Shown here: positions 12,216 to 22,560 of the stretch, in pieces | How positions within the stretch are numbered: position 1 is the stretch's first letter | Layout: each line of letters opens with the position of its first letter | DNA from: Apium graveolens | Lineage: Eukaryota; Streptophyta; Magnoliopsida; Apiales; Apiaceae | Direction of reading: 5' to 3' | DNA length: 64,000 bases | NCBI RefSeq assembly: GCF_009905375.1 | Contig: NC_133655.1 | Location: 38,893,437-38,957,436 of the forward strand | Position numbers and translations under genes: made by a program | The notes under the pieces: generated by a model | Told to the model about the DNA's origin: nothing | The model's input: only the letters and a program-made list of their open reading frames with translations | Databases searched by the model: none

Positions 12216-12734
12216 ATCTATATGAGATAATTTGCAAATTGAAATGCAGCCATAAATTTAATTGATTTTTCAATCTTGGATGAAATTTTGGCTAAGTCAA
12301 AATTTACATCTCGACGGATGATCTTTATTCATCGAGTTTGATCATCCGCCGGTATACTATTTGCTAATAAAAATCAATTATTTTTCTGGAATATTTTATT
12401 ACTCGACGGATAACAGTTTATCCTCATCTGTCGAATTGTCTTAATCTTAGCCGTTAATTCCCTGAACATTATCCATCGAGTATACTTACAGTTTGTAAGC
12501 ATAACACGACGGATAATGGGTGGAATTTTCACAGTTCATTTTTAAACGGCTATTTTAGGCAATTTTAATTGGTTACTTTATTTTACTTTATTATTTTTAG
12601 AAGTTATTTTTGAGATAGTATAAAAGCTTATTTCAATTCAATTGCTTTTCTTTTATCATTCTCAAATCAACTGCTCAAATTTCTTTCTCTTTCAAAGAAC
12701 TTACTCTCTCTCTTCAAGCTCTCATTCTCTAACA
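12216..12734 (+). repeat. Copia A pol-ORF3 spacer with motif palindromes
   Basis: Non-coding spacer with three hairpins built from the ATCCGTCG motif. First, CGACGGATGATC (12312-12323) pairs with GATCATCCGCCG (12340-12351). Second, CGACGGATAA (12404-12413) is followed by TTATCC and TCTGTCGA. Third, CATTATCCATCGAG (12467-12480) pairs with CACGACGGATAATG (12505-12518), with an inner CTTAC/GTAAG stem. A TATA-like AGTATAAAAG near 12617 lies about 115 bases before the ORF3 ATG and could drive a separate ORF3 transcript. Confidence 0.75.
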
Positions 12735-13733
12735 ATGGCACCCGTTGTCAAGATTATGTCTCAAACTAGGTTTATTTATGAGAATAACAATTTCACTGCA
12801 CTAGTAAACAAGGATATTCAGCAATCTGGTGACTATCACAAGATGATGGACTTTGTGAAGAATTGCAAGCTTAGTTATGCCATGCTGGAATCTCCCACAA
12901 TCTTTTGTGAAGTTATTGAAGAGATGTGGACCACTGCTACATACAACTCAACAGATAAGACCATTACTCTAACCATTAAAGGTAAAGAATTATGTATCAA
13001 TAGTGATGTTATAAATGCATGTTTCAAGATTCCTGATAACACTGTGACCTCACCACACACAGACACTAATATAATCAATATGCTTAATTCCATGAACTAT
13101 GCTCTTTCTACTTCTAAGTTAAGTGACATTAGGAGACTGGGCCTTAGGAAAGAATGGAGTTTTATGTGTGATGTGGTGACAAAGGTCTTTTCAGGTAAAG
13201 TCAGTAATTTTGATTCAGACAATATCTCCATGCTTAACATGCTCTACATGCTAGTTACAGATAAGTTCTATAATTTCAGTGACCTTGTTTTGTTTGAGTT
13301 GGGTTTCAAACTAGGAGAGTTAAATAAGAGAGGTAAGAATGTGTATTATGCTAGATTCTTTATGATGTTAGCTAATCATCTCTCTGAGGGTATTGTGCTT
13401 GAGAACCCTAACAACAAATTAGATTGTTGGGTTCAAGAGAGAAGGCTCATTGCAGATTTGAACAGGGCCAATCATCATAAGGAGGTGCCACTGTTCTATT
13501 TCCCTGTAATGGAAGCACCTCAGGTAAGTGAGGTAAGTTCATCTATCCCTACTACTATTCCAACCTCAATAATTTCTTTGAGTTCTAGTATGGCTATGGA
13601 AACTATGTCAATGACCCAACAGTTGCCTACCCAAGCTACCAAACCTGCAAAAATTTCAAAACCCAAATCAAAGAAAGCCCCCTCTGGTATCTCTCAAAAG
13701 ATGCCAGTTACAAAATCCACCAAAACCAAATAG

Positions 13734-13832
13734 GGGAGTGTGAAGCTGGGTAAGACAGGTGAGGGAAGGGGTGAACATAAAAGAAACCCTAAGGATAAAG
13801 ATGGAGAGTTGAGTGGTTCACAGCCTAGCTAC
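13734..13832 (+). other. ORF3 continuation up to the Copia D insertion
   Basis: After the premature TAG the ORF3 frame stays open, Lys/Gly-rich, to the insertion site. GCTAC (13828-13832) and GCCAC (21883-21887) are the target-site duplication of Copia D with one mismatch. Confidence 0.75.
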
Positions 13833-15492
13833 TGTTGGATTTTAATCGCAGCGAAGGCATGGTAAAACACTTTTACACATATAAAATCCAAATAAAAGCA
13901 TATAAATCGTGATTAAAACATAAGAATCGATTACTAACCTTTAATAGCGATCCAAAAGCAACGATCGGAGATCCTTAGCAGCTGATCCTCAAATGTGAAG
14001 CACTCCACCGGTATCCACCAAGAAAATGACGTTAAGGAGGAGGAGGAGGTGGAGAGAATTAGGTTTTCTAAAAACTTTTGGGTTAGTGTTAGAATAAAAA
14101 TAGGGTTTATAATAGTATATTTATAGGAAAAAATTTCAGCTGAAATTTTCCAATAAAATATTATTATTATTAACCCATTTATTATTCTCATTAATAATTA
14201 AAACACCTTTTAATTATTAATCCTTTTTCTAAACACTCTAGAAATAATTCTCTCTCCTGATTTAATTTCCAAAAATTAAATTCTTAATTAATAATATTAA
14301 GAACTTTTCTTAATTAATTTATAATCAATTAAATCTCATTTAATCAATTATTAAATTTGCCAATTAATTATTTATTTTACAAATAAATAATTATTAGTCA
14401 TTATTAATTAATTCCTCCACCATTAAATCATTCTCTTTTATGGTGTGACCCTCTAGGTTCAATATTAAGCCGGTAGTAGAAATAAATAATAATAAAACTA
14501 TTTTATCATTATTTATATAAATTCTCTAATTTATTAAATATGATTAATTAATTAATCACATTTATTCTATATCGTGAGGGATACTTCTCAGCATATCGCG
14601 ACTATCCGGATAATATGAATTCACTGCTTAGAATACCTAGAACCTATTCAGTGAATAGTTACCGTACAATAAACTCCTTCTACCCTACAATGTCCTGATT
14701 AAATATAAGGCATGGATCTCATGTCAAGCCTATCTAATTTAATCACTTGCTTACCATTTACTATGCTTAGTTCTATGCAAATTAGAAACTCCTTTCTAAT
14801 TTCATTCACTCTGGCCAGAGATTCCTGAACTAGCATAAGTGGATCAGCCTTGAACATTTGCTTCCTTCAATGGAAGGGGTAGATCCTTTATTGATCATAC
14901 ACTATTTTTGTGTACAAATTTCTATAACCAGTAGAGCCCTAATAATTATCCCTGGAGACTAAGAACTAAACCAAAACATAGTTCAGTGTACACAAGATGA
15001 CTATGATGACCTCAAGTCTAAGGATACTTGTACAACTATCACTATGTGAACAACTGCTGACACATGAGTGAACTCCATCAGTTGTTCAGCTGGGCGAGTC
15101 ATGTTCAGTGAACTTATTCTATAATAAGCACCTACATACTAGCTATAGTGTCACCACACAAATGTCTATGAGAACAGACATCCATCATAATGAAGCAAGC
15201 ATAGTATGTACCGATCTCTGCGGATTATTAATTACCAGTTAGTAATCCTACGACCAGGAACTATTTAAGTTTAGAGTTATCATCTTTTAGGTCTCACTAT
15301 TATGATTTCATCATAATCCATAAAAAGCTTTACTCTAAACTATGGTATATCTTATTTAAACACTTAAATAGATAAAGCCCGTAATAAAAATAAAACAAGT
15401 CTTTTATTAATATCAATGAAATCAAAATAGACTACACAGGAAGTTATTCCTAAATCCTAATACATGATTGGACTTAGGACATATTCCTTTTA
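13833..15492 (-). repeat. Copia D 3' LTR
   Basis: Pairs with 20222-21882. The outer terminus is intact (TG on the plus strand), while the inner end beside the PPT reads TTTTA where the other copy has TTTCA, a G-to-A change on the element strand. Confidence 0.92.
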
Positions 15493-15504
15493 ATCTCCCA
15501 CTTG
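15493..15504 (-). other. Copia D polypurine tract
   Basis: On the element strand AAGTGGGAGATT directly precedes the 3' LTR, the position where plus-strand DNA synthesis is primed. Confidence 0.8.
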
Positions 15505-15539
15505 TACTAAAGCCAATCACTCTGGTATCTAATACCCAT

Positions 15540-17508
15540 CTAGTCTTTATGACGATCAAAGTGACTTTCAGAAAGTAGCTTTGTGAGTGGGTCTGCTATG
15601 TTGTTATGTGTGTCAACTCTATTTCAATACAATACAAGGAATGTTACCGCGCTCCCACTAACCCTTTTGTAGACGCATGGTTCATCTACATTTTTGATAA
15701 AATCAAACTCTTTGATTGTCTCATCAAAACGGATGTTCCCTCTACGAGAAGCTTGCTTTAAACCACATATGGTTCGCAGCAGCTTAAACACTAGGTTTTC
15801 ATTTCTCTTGGAAAGAAAACCATCTGGCTATTTTCCAAATCTCATAGTCGTAGTAAGCAGCATTCGCAAGCAAAATCCGAACTGATTTTAACAGGGCTAC
15901 AGGTAAAAGGTTTCATCAAAGTCAATCCATTGCCTTTGTTTGAATCCTTTTCCCAAAAGCCTGGCCTTAAAGGTCTCAACCTGGCCATCTGCTCTAATCA
16001 TTCTTTTGTATCCCGTATACATAGATTTCATTCCGGATTTCATGGCACTATGCCATTTCTCTGAGTCAACACTACTCATAGCCTCATTATAGGTCACAGG
16101 GTCGTCATCATCAATGATCGACAACTCATTATCATTCTCAATGACAAGGCCATATTACCTCTCAGGTTGGCGAGACACTCTCCCTGACCTACGAATGGGT
16201 TGTTCCACAGAAGGTTGTTCAGTCACAACAGGTGTTTCCACATGATCCGTAGTAGTTTGTGCTTCTTGAACTTCATCAAGTTCAATTTTGCTCCCACTGT
16301 TTCCTTCAAGGATAAACTCCTTTTCCAAGAAGGTAGCATGTCTGGAGTCAAACACCCGATGATTGGTGTAAAAGTAATACCCTAAAGTCTCTTTAGGATA
16401 TCCCACAAAACTACATTTTACGGATCGATATTCCAGCTTATCTGGGTCAACTTACTTGACATAAGCTGGACATCCCCAAATCTTAACGTGTTTAAGACTC
16501 GGTTTCCTTTCTTTCCATATCTCATACGGAGTTTGAGGAACAGATTTGGAAAACACCTTATTCAGTAAATATGCTGAGGTTTCCAATACGTAACCCCATA
16601 GGAATACTGGAAGATTTGCATAGCTCATCATGGACCGAACTATGTCTAACAAAGTTCAATTTCTCCTTTCAGATACCAATCTGGAGGCGTCCACTGGGAG
16701 ACTATACCATTTACTTTGAGATAATCCAGAAACTCTCCATTCAAGTATTCACCACCTCGATCTAATCGAAGAATTATAATACTATGTTTGGTTTGTTTCT
16801 CCACTTCATACTTATACTCTTTGAACTTTTCAAAGGCTTCAGACTTGTGTTTCATCAAACACATATCCGAATCTAGATCTATTATCCATGAAAGTAATGA
16901 AGTGTGAAAATCCACCCATGGCTTGCGTAGACATTGGTCCACATACATCTGTGTGTACCATTCCTATCAAATTTGCAGCCCTCTCTCCATGTCTACTAAA
17001 TGGAGATTGCAGTGCCACAATGAAGTGAGATTTTCATCATCCCTTTTCTTTTATTAGTTTGTTCAATCTGAAGTAAATTATGTCACATTTATACAGACCA
17101 TTATTTAAAGTACCACGTCCATAAAGAATATTATCTCTAAGAATAGAACATTCATTATTCTCAATAATAAATGAAAATCCAGCCAAGTGTAACATGGGAA
17201 TAATATTCCTCACAATCGAGGGAACAAAATAACAATTATTTAAAAACAATAGTCTTGCCCGTAGGCATATGTAAATGAAATGATTCTACATCTTCAGCAG
17301 CAACTCTTGCTCCATTTCCCATCAGTAGAATCACCTCCTCTTCCTCAAGAGTCCTACTTCTCCTTAGTCCCTGCAACAAATTGCAGATATGAGAACCACA
17401 GGCGGTATCTAATACCCAAGTAGAAATTTGATTTAATGACATATTCACTTCTATCATGAACATACCTGAATTAGAAGCGGTAGTCTCACAACCCTTCTTC
17501 TTCTTCAA
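15540..17508 (-). pseudogene. pol: Copia D pol (PR-INT-partial RT), deleted and broken
   Basis: Protease reads WVLDTACGSHICNL near 17415. A gag-pre-integrase remnant spans 17249-17037, but the HHCC finger that should follow is largely missing. Integrase core is recognisable in pieces: DRGGEY (about 16750), then after gaps WGYVLETSAYLLNKV (about 16590) and WGCPAYVK (16455). The linker ends in RRSGRVSRQPER (16160). RT begins with WHSAMKSGMKSMY (about 16050) and FKARLLGKGF, continues broken to LCGLKQAS and CVYKRVSG (about 15660), then jumps directly to an RNase H tail (NIADPLTKLLSESHF, 15600-15550). The catalytic YVDD block and most of RNase H are absent. It therefore depended on other elements if it moved after this deletion. 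Confidence 0.85.
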
Positions 17509-18300
17509 TTCTGCAAGGTAAACCTTGCAGTTCCTCTTCTAGTGCCCCACCTTGTTACAGTGAAAGCAAACAACTTTGCTCTTGGGGTCTTTACCTTTTA
17601 GTTGAACCGGCATTTTCTCACCTACTTTCTTCTTCTTGGAAGGGTTCCTCTTCCTTTTCTTAGGATTGGAACCTTCACAAATTAGAAGAACATAACTCTT
17701 CTTAGGGGGAAAATTCGATTCCGCAGTCTTCAACATGTTGTGGAGTTCAGGCAGGCTGACATCCAACTTATTCATGTGAAAGTTCACAACAAACTGTGAG
17801 AACGAACTCGGAAGCGATTGCAAGACCAGGTCTTGGCTCAACTCCCCATCCATGGCAAAACCAAGTTGTCCAAGACGTTCAATCAAATTGATCATCTTAA
17901 GTACATGGTCATTCACAGATGATCCCTCAAACATCCTACAACCAAACAGCTCCTTCGATATCTCATATCGAGCTGTCCTCCCTGCCACATCATACAACTA
18001 TTGTTAATGCATGAGGATAGTGTGAGCATCCATATGCTCATGTTGCTTCTGTAGCTCAATGTTCATGGAAGCTAGCATGATGCATTGAGCAACATTTGCA
18101 TCATCTTCCCACTTACGATACACAACATGTTCATCATTATGTGCATCACTAGCAGGTTCAGTAGGCTTAGGTGAGTCAATCACGTATTCTAGCTTCTCAA
18201 TCCTGAGAACAATTCTCAAGTTTCGAAGCCAATCAGCATAATTAGGACCAGTCAACTTGTGAGCATCCAGTATGCTCCTGAGTGATAGTGCAGAAGACAT
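17500..18300 (-). pseudogene. gag: Copia D gag, broken
   Basis: I choose the ATG at 18300 (MSSALSLRSILDAHKLTGPN), since the residues before it are leader-like. The protein has the copia Gag order: N-terminal NYADWLRNLRIVL, then a YEISKELFGCRM helix region, a Lys-rich stretch near 17640-17600 and a CCHC knuckle (CFHCNKVGH...C, 17571-17530). Two stops (TAA and TAG, near 18000) interrupt the middle, and a TAG replaces the Trp expected inside the knuckle (about 17539). About 265 residues is a normal size for this Gag type. Confidence 0.87.
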
Positions 18301-18405
18301 GACGTACAAAGTAAATCTGTAAATGATAAACACATAACAACACTTAGCAAATATTCGATTTCATTTTAAAACACTATATGAATCGGGTCTTTATTCATAA
18401 GTGGC

Positions 18406-18884
18406 TCCCACTAGTTTATCTTATTTATTCAACCCCCTACGTGAAAAATTAAGCATTCATAATGCTAGTGGGAATAGGGATCCTACATTCCATTACACAA
18501 CCCCGGCTGTAGCACGAACCGCCATGTAATGTTCAATAGGAAGACAACTCTTGTCAATTAAATCTTATGTTATTCCCTAATCAAACTTTAGCCTCTTGAA
18601 TAATTGAGTCTCGGCTGTGGCACGACAAACTCAATATTCTAAGTCAAGTCTAACCCAACATTTCGTACAGTTGAATCAGTCCCCAAAGGCCCACGGCTGT
18701 GGCACGTACCGACCTTTAGATTCTTATTCAATGTACACATCTCTATGTAATAGACAAGTATTTCTTATTTCGAAATCAAAGCCCTCGGCTGTAGCACGAA
18801 CCGACAATGATTCAAAAATAAGAACTACTTTTCTATCATGTTGGAAGGCTATGACCAACACAAGCCCGTTGTGTCATTGGCCAA
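18406..18884 (-). repeat. Conserved-loop hairpin array in the Copia D leader
   Basis: Four adjacent inverted repeats lie just upstream of gag: 18491-18531, 18595-18643, 18665-18736 and 18750-18836. Their stems are unrelated in sequence. Each apical loop carries the same word, plus strand CGGCTGTRGCACG, usually followed by AACCG or a variant (18504, 18612, 18694, 18786). The last two stems are long: about 20 pairs, and 24 of 29 positions. Further hairpins without the loop word flank them (TCCCACTAG at 18406 with CTAGTGGGA at 18465; ACACAA at 18858 with TTGTGT at 18869). The location between PBS and gag suggests RNA packaging, dimerisation or translation control; this is inference. Confidence 0.8.
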
Positions 18885-19524
18885 TTACTACTTGATATTA
18901 TTTAATTTTAGAGGGATTATATTACGTTACAATCATAATCATATTATAAAGAGATTCTTCCTTTTAAATTAAATATTTCAAATTAATAATCAATAATCAG
19001 ATGATTCCCAGATCGGGTGGAGCATTGTCAAGAGGCGTCACTTAATAACCCTTTCTTACAGATAGAAATCTGTTGTTGACAGAATCATCCTTTCTCTCAT
19101 ATCGAAAATTCATATTCAATTATGTGTTTCATAAACACAAGAATCTCATGATTGTATTCATAATATTATTCTTAAGGTTATGAAACAATTTCACTATACT
19201 AGATTGTCTAACAAGCGCCTTATGTTCATTTAAGTTCACCTAAATCTATCATCCCATGATAAACTAAGCATATATCATATATATAAACATGAATAAACAT
19301 CAAGGTAGGCATGTTACATCATCTAGCATATAGGTCTAAGCATTATACATCTCTATGTATCACATGAAGCATTTAAAATCAATTCAAACGATCAAAAACA
19401 GCTTTAAAACACTTCTTTTAGCTATAAACAGTTCGAAACAATTTCATAAAATATCATATAATATACCATTAGAAGCGTCTCGAAAAGACGAATCCAACGG
19501 CACCAAAATCGCCCAAATCTGAGC

Positions 19525-19650
19525 TACCACGCGCCCTCACGCGCCGGAACAACGTCTCCCACGCGCCCCCACGCGCACACGGGTTGTCAGGCGCGTGTCA
19601 GATTCCCGTCCACGCACCGCCACGCGCACACGCGCCTCACGCGCCCGAAA
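19525..19650. repeat. CACGCGC-rich island
   Basis: ACGCGC occurs at least seven times here (for example 19529, 19539, 19561, 19571, 19622, 19630, 19640), mostly as CACGCGCC, plus reverse copies near 19590. More GCGCGTG words occur at 19725-19785. ACGCGC fits the CGCG core bound by plant CAMTA factors (family knowledge). The composition is unlike everything around it. Confidence 0.75.
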
Positions 19651-19669
19651 CCCTGTGCTGACGTTAGCA

Positions 19670-19701
19670 TGACGTCATCTGATGACGTCAGCATGACGTC
19701 A
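19670..19701. promoter_or_regulatory. Triple TGACGTCA palindrome
   Basis: Perfect TGACGTCA palindromes at 19670-19677, 19683-19690 and 19694-19701, with TGACGTTA just before. This is the ACGT-core site of bZIP factors such as the TGA class (family knowledge). CACGTG boxes follow nearby (about 19737 and 19761). They lie downstream of the expected start of transcription, so an enhancer role would be intragenic. Confidence 0.65.
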
Positions 19702-20208
19702 GCATGTCATCTGACCTTTGACCAGCGCGTGGCTGACACGTGCCGCGCGTGGGCCTGGAGCACGTGAACCCCACGCGCGTGTGGCAGATGCGCGGTCCTT
19801 CGCCCTTTTTCAGCAGTCTCTGTCTTTTCTCGCACGGAATTCCATGCCGTTGTCTCTGTCAACTCTGTCTTTCTCCGTGCAGCACAGACAGCCATAGCAG
19901 ATGCAGATATACAAATATATATACATACTTACAATTTATATATATATATGATTATTTAATTACGAATTTAATTGCAACATCTTCAAAAATTCATAATAAA
20001 TAATCTATACATCATAAAATTATGAAAAAAATACCCAGACGATCTACAACACTTGTAGAACCCAGATCAACATTCAAAATTATTATGAGAAATGATTTCT
20101 CATCAGACAAAATTAATCCATAATATAACTTGTAAAAATCATAATTAATTCATACAAGCACATAAAATTCTGAAATTTTTACCACAGATCTATATGCATA
20201 CAACCTAA

Positions 20209-20220
20209 GCTCTGATACCA
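20209..20220 (-). other. Copia D primer binding site (tRNA-Met)
   Basis: Element strand TGGTATCAGAGC, one base from the 5' LTR. Confidence 0.9.
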
Positions 20221-20221
20221 T

Positions 20222-21882
20222 TATTGGATTTTAATCGTAGCGGAGGCATGGTAAAACACTTTTACACATATAAAATCCAAATAAAAGCATATAAATCGTG
20301 ATTAAAACATATGAATCGATTACTAACCTTTAATAGCGATCCAAAAGCAACGATCGGAGATCCTTAACAGCTGCTCCTCAAACGTGAAGCACTCCACCCG
20401 TATCCACCAAGAAAATGACGTTAAGGAGGAGGAGGAGGTGGAGAAAATTAGGTTTTCTAAAAACTTTTGGGTTAGGGTTTGAATAAAAATAGGGTTTATA
20501 ATAGTATATTTATTGGCAAAATTTTTAGCTCAAAATTTTCCCATAAAATATTATTATTATTAACCCATTTATTATTCTCATTAATAATTAAAACACCTTT
20601 TAATTATTAATCCTTTTTCTAAACACTTTAGAAATAATTCGTTCTCTTGATTTAATTTCCAAAAATTAAATTCTTAATTAATAATATTAAGAACTTTTCT
20701 TAATTAATTTATAATCAATTAAATCTCATTTAATCAATTATTAAATTTGCCAATTAATTATTTATTTCACAAATAAATAATTATTAGTCATTATTAATTA
20801 ATTCCTCCACCATTAAATCATTCTCTTTTATGGTGTGACCCTGTAGGTTCAATATTAAGCTGGTAGTAGAAATAAATAATAATAAAACTATTTTATCATT
20901 ATTTATATAAATTCTCTAATTTATTAAATATGATTAATTAATTAATCACATTTATTCTACATCGTGAGAGATACTTCTCAGCATATCGCGACTATCCGGA
21001 TAATATGAATTCACTGCTTGGAATACCTAGAACCTATTCAGTGAATAGTTACCGTACAATAAACTCCTTCTACCCTACAATGTCCTGATTAAATACAAGG
21101 CATGGATCTCGTGTCAAGCCTATCTAATTTAATCACTTGCTTACCATTTACTATGCTTAGTTCTATGCAAATTAGAAACTCCTTTCTAATTTCATTCACT
21201 CTGGCCAGAGATTCCTGAACTAGCATAAGTGGACCAGCCTTGAACATTCGCTTCCTTCACTGGAAGGGGTAGATCCTTTATTGATCATACACTATCTTCG
21301 TGTACAAATTTCTATACTCAGTAGAGCCCTAATAATTGTCCCTGGAGACTAAGAACTAAACCAAAGCATAGTTCAGTGTACACAAGATGACTATGATGAC
21401 CTCAAGTCTAAGGATACTTGTACAACTATCACTATATGAACAACTGCTGACACGTGAGTGAACTCCATCAGTTGTTCAGCTGGGCGAGTCATGTTCAGTG
21501 AACTTATTCTATAATAAACACCTACATACTAGCTATAGTGTCACCACACAAATGTCTATGAGAATAGACATCCTTCATAATGAAGCAAGCATAGTATGTA
21601 CCAAAATCTGTGGATTATTAATTACCAGTTAGTAATCCTACGACCAGGAACTATTTAAGTTTAGAGTTATCATCTTTTAGGTCTCACTATTATGATCTCA
21701 TCATAATCCATAAAAAACTTTACTCTAAACTATGGTATATCTTATTTAAACACTTAAATAGATAAAGCCCGTAATAAAAATAAAACAAGTCTTTTATTAA
21801 TATCAATGAAATCAAAACAGATTACACAGGATGTTATTCCTAAATCCTAATACATGATTGGACTTAGGACATATTCCTTTCA
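20222..21882 (-). repeat. Copia D 5' LTR
   Basis: Pairs with 13833-15492. The inner end beside the PBS is TATTGG on the plus strand instead of TGTTGG (C-to-T on the element strand); the outer end is an intact CA at 21881-21882. Confidence 0.92.
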
Positions 21883-22440
21883 GCCACACTGCAGTTTCCC
21901 AACAAACTGCAGTGCTTAAAAAGGATAAAAGCTCATTTCTAGCTGCATCCTCCCAAAAGGATGTAGTTATTGAACAAAGCACTCAACCAAGAGCACAGGC
22001 CAAGAAGGTTAGGGATACAAGCTCACCCCAAACTTATTCCAGAAAGAAAAAATCTAAAACCCTTGGGGATGCACATGGTACACACACTGTGCAAACTGGT
22101 GCTAAATACACAGTCACTGCACCTTCACAAATTCAGTTTGATGTGAACCCAATAAATATGGAGTCACAGCCAAAATCTCTAGTAAAAGAAGCACCTCAAA
22201 CACCAAACTCACCCACAAACTCACTGGATGTGGATATGATAAACACATCAATTCCTGATTCCCCTTCTTTAACTTTGTTGGGGAAGCCAAAATCTAGTGC
22301 AAGTGAGCATCATCTTTTAGATGATTTGTTGGCTCACTTGCCCATTCTTTCAGGAACTGTTGAATCATCTGTGCCCAAAATATCTTCAATCAGCACATAG
22401 TCCACAATAGTTTCCATTCCTAGTTCATTCATTTCTACTC

Positions 22441-22560
22441 TCTGGATGGATATTGCTCATCCGTCGAGTAGTGATTATATCCCGACAGATAAGCTTAACA
22501 GCAGTTATCCGTCGGATAACAAAACCACTCACCCGATGGATATCACTCATCCGTCGAGTA
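22441..22560 (+). repeat. ATCCGTCG motif cluster in ORF3
   Basis: Perfect motif at 22459, 22507 and 22549 with one-base variants at 22482 and 22534. It is read as HPS or YPS in the ORF3 frame, unlike the SSV reading in pol. Confidence 0.8.

Larger units (their letters stand above)
18885..20203 (-). other. Copia D leader, distal part
   Basis: Untranslated region between PBS and the hairpin array. It is AT-rich at both ends with a sharp GC-rich island (about 19490-19800). No credible ORF. Confidence 0.7.
13833..21882 (-). mobile_element. Copia D: Ty1/copia retrotransposon nested in Copia A, RT-deleted
   Basis: An 8050-bp element with LTRs of 1660 and 1661 bp, outer termini TG and CA, PBS, gag, protease, integrase remnants and PPT, all on the minus strand. 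It lacks the Sirevirus coiled coil, second knuckle and ORF3, so it belongs to another copia lineage; its exact lineage is not resolved. RT/RNase H is mostly deleted. LTRs differ at about 3% of positions by eye. The leader between PBS and gag is long (about 1.9 kb) and holds the hairpin array and a GC-rich block described below. Confidence 0.93.

Noticed and set aside
19740..20003. 87-codon plus-strand ORF across the GC-rich island
   Set aside because: Lies antisense in the Copia D leader and runs into simple AT sequence.
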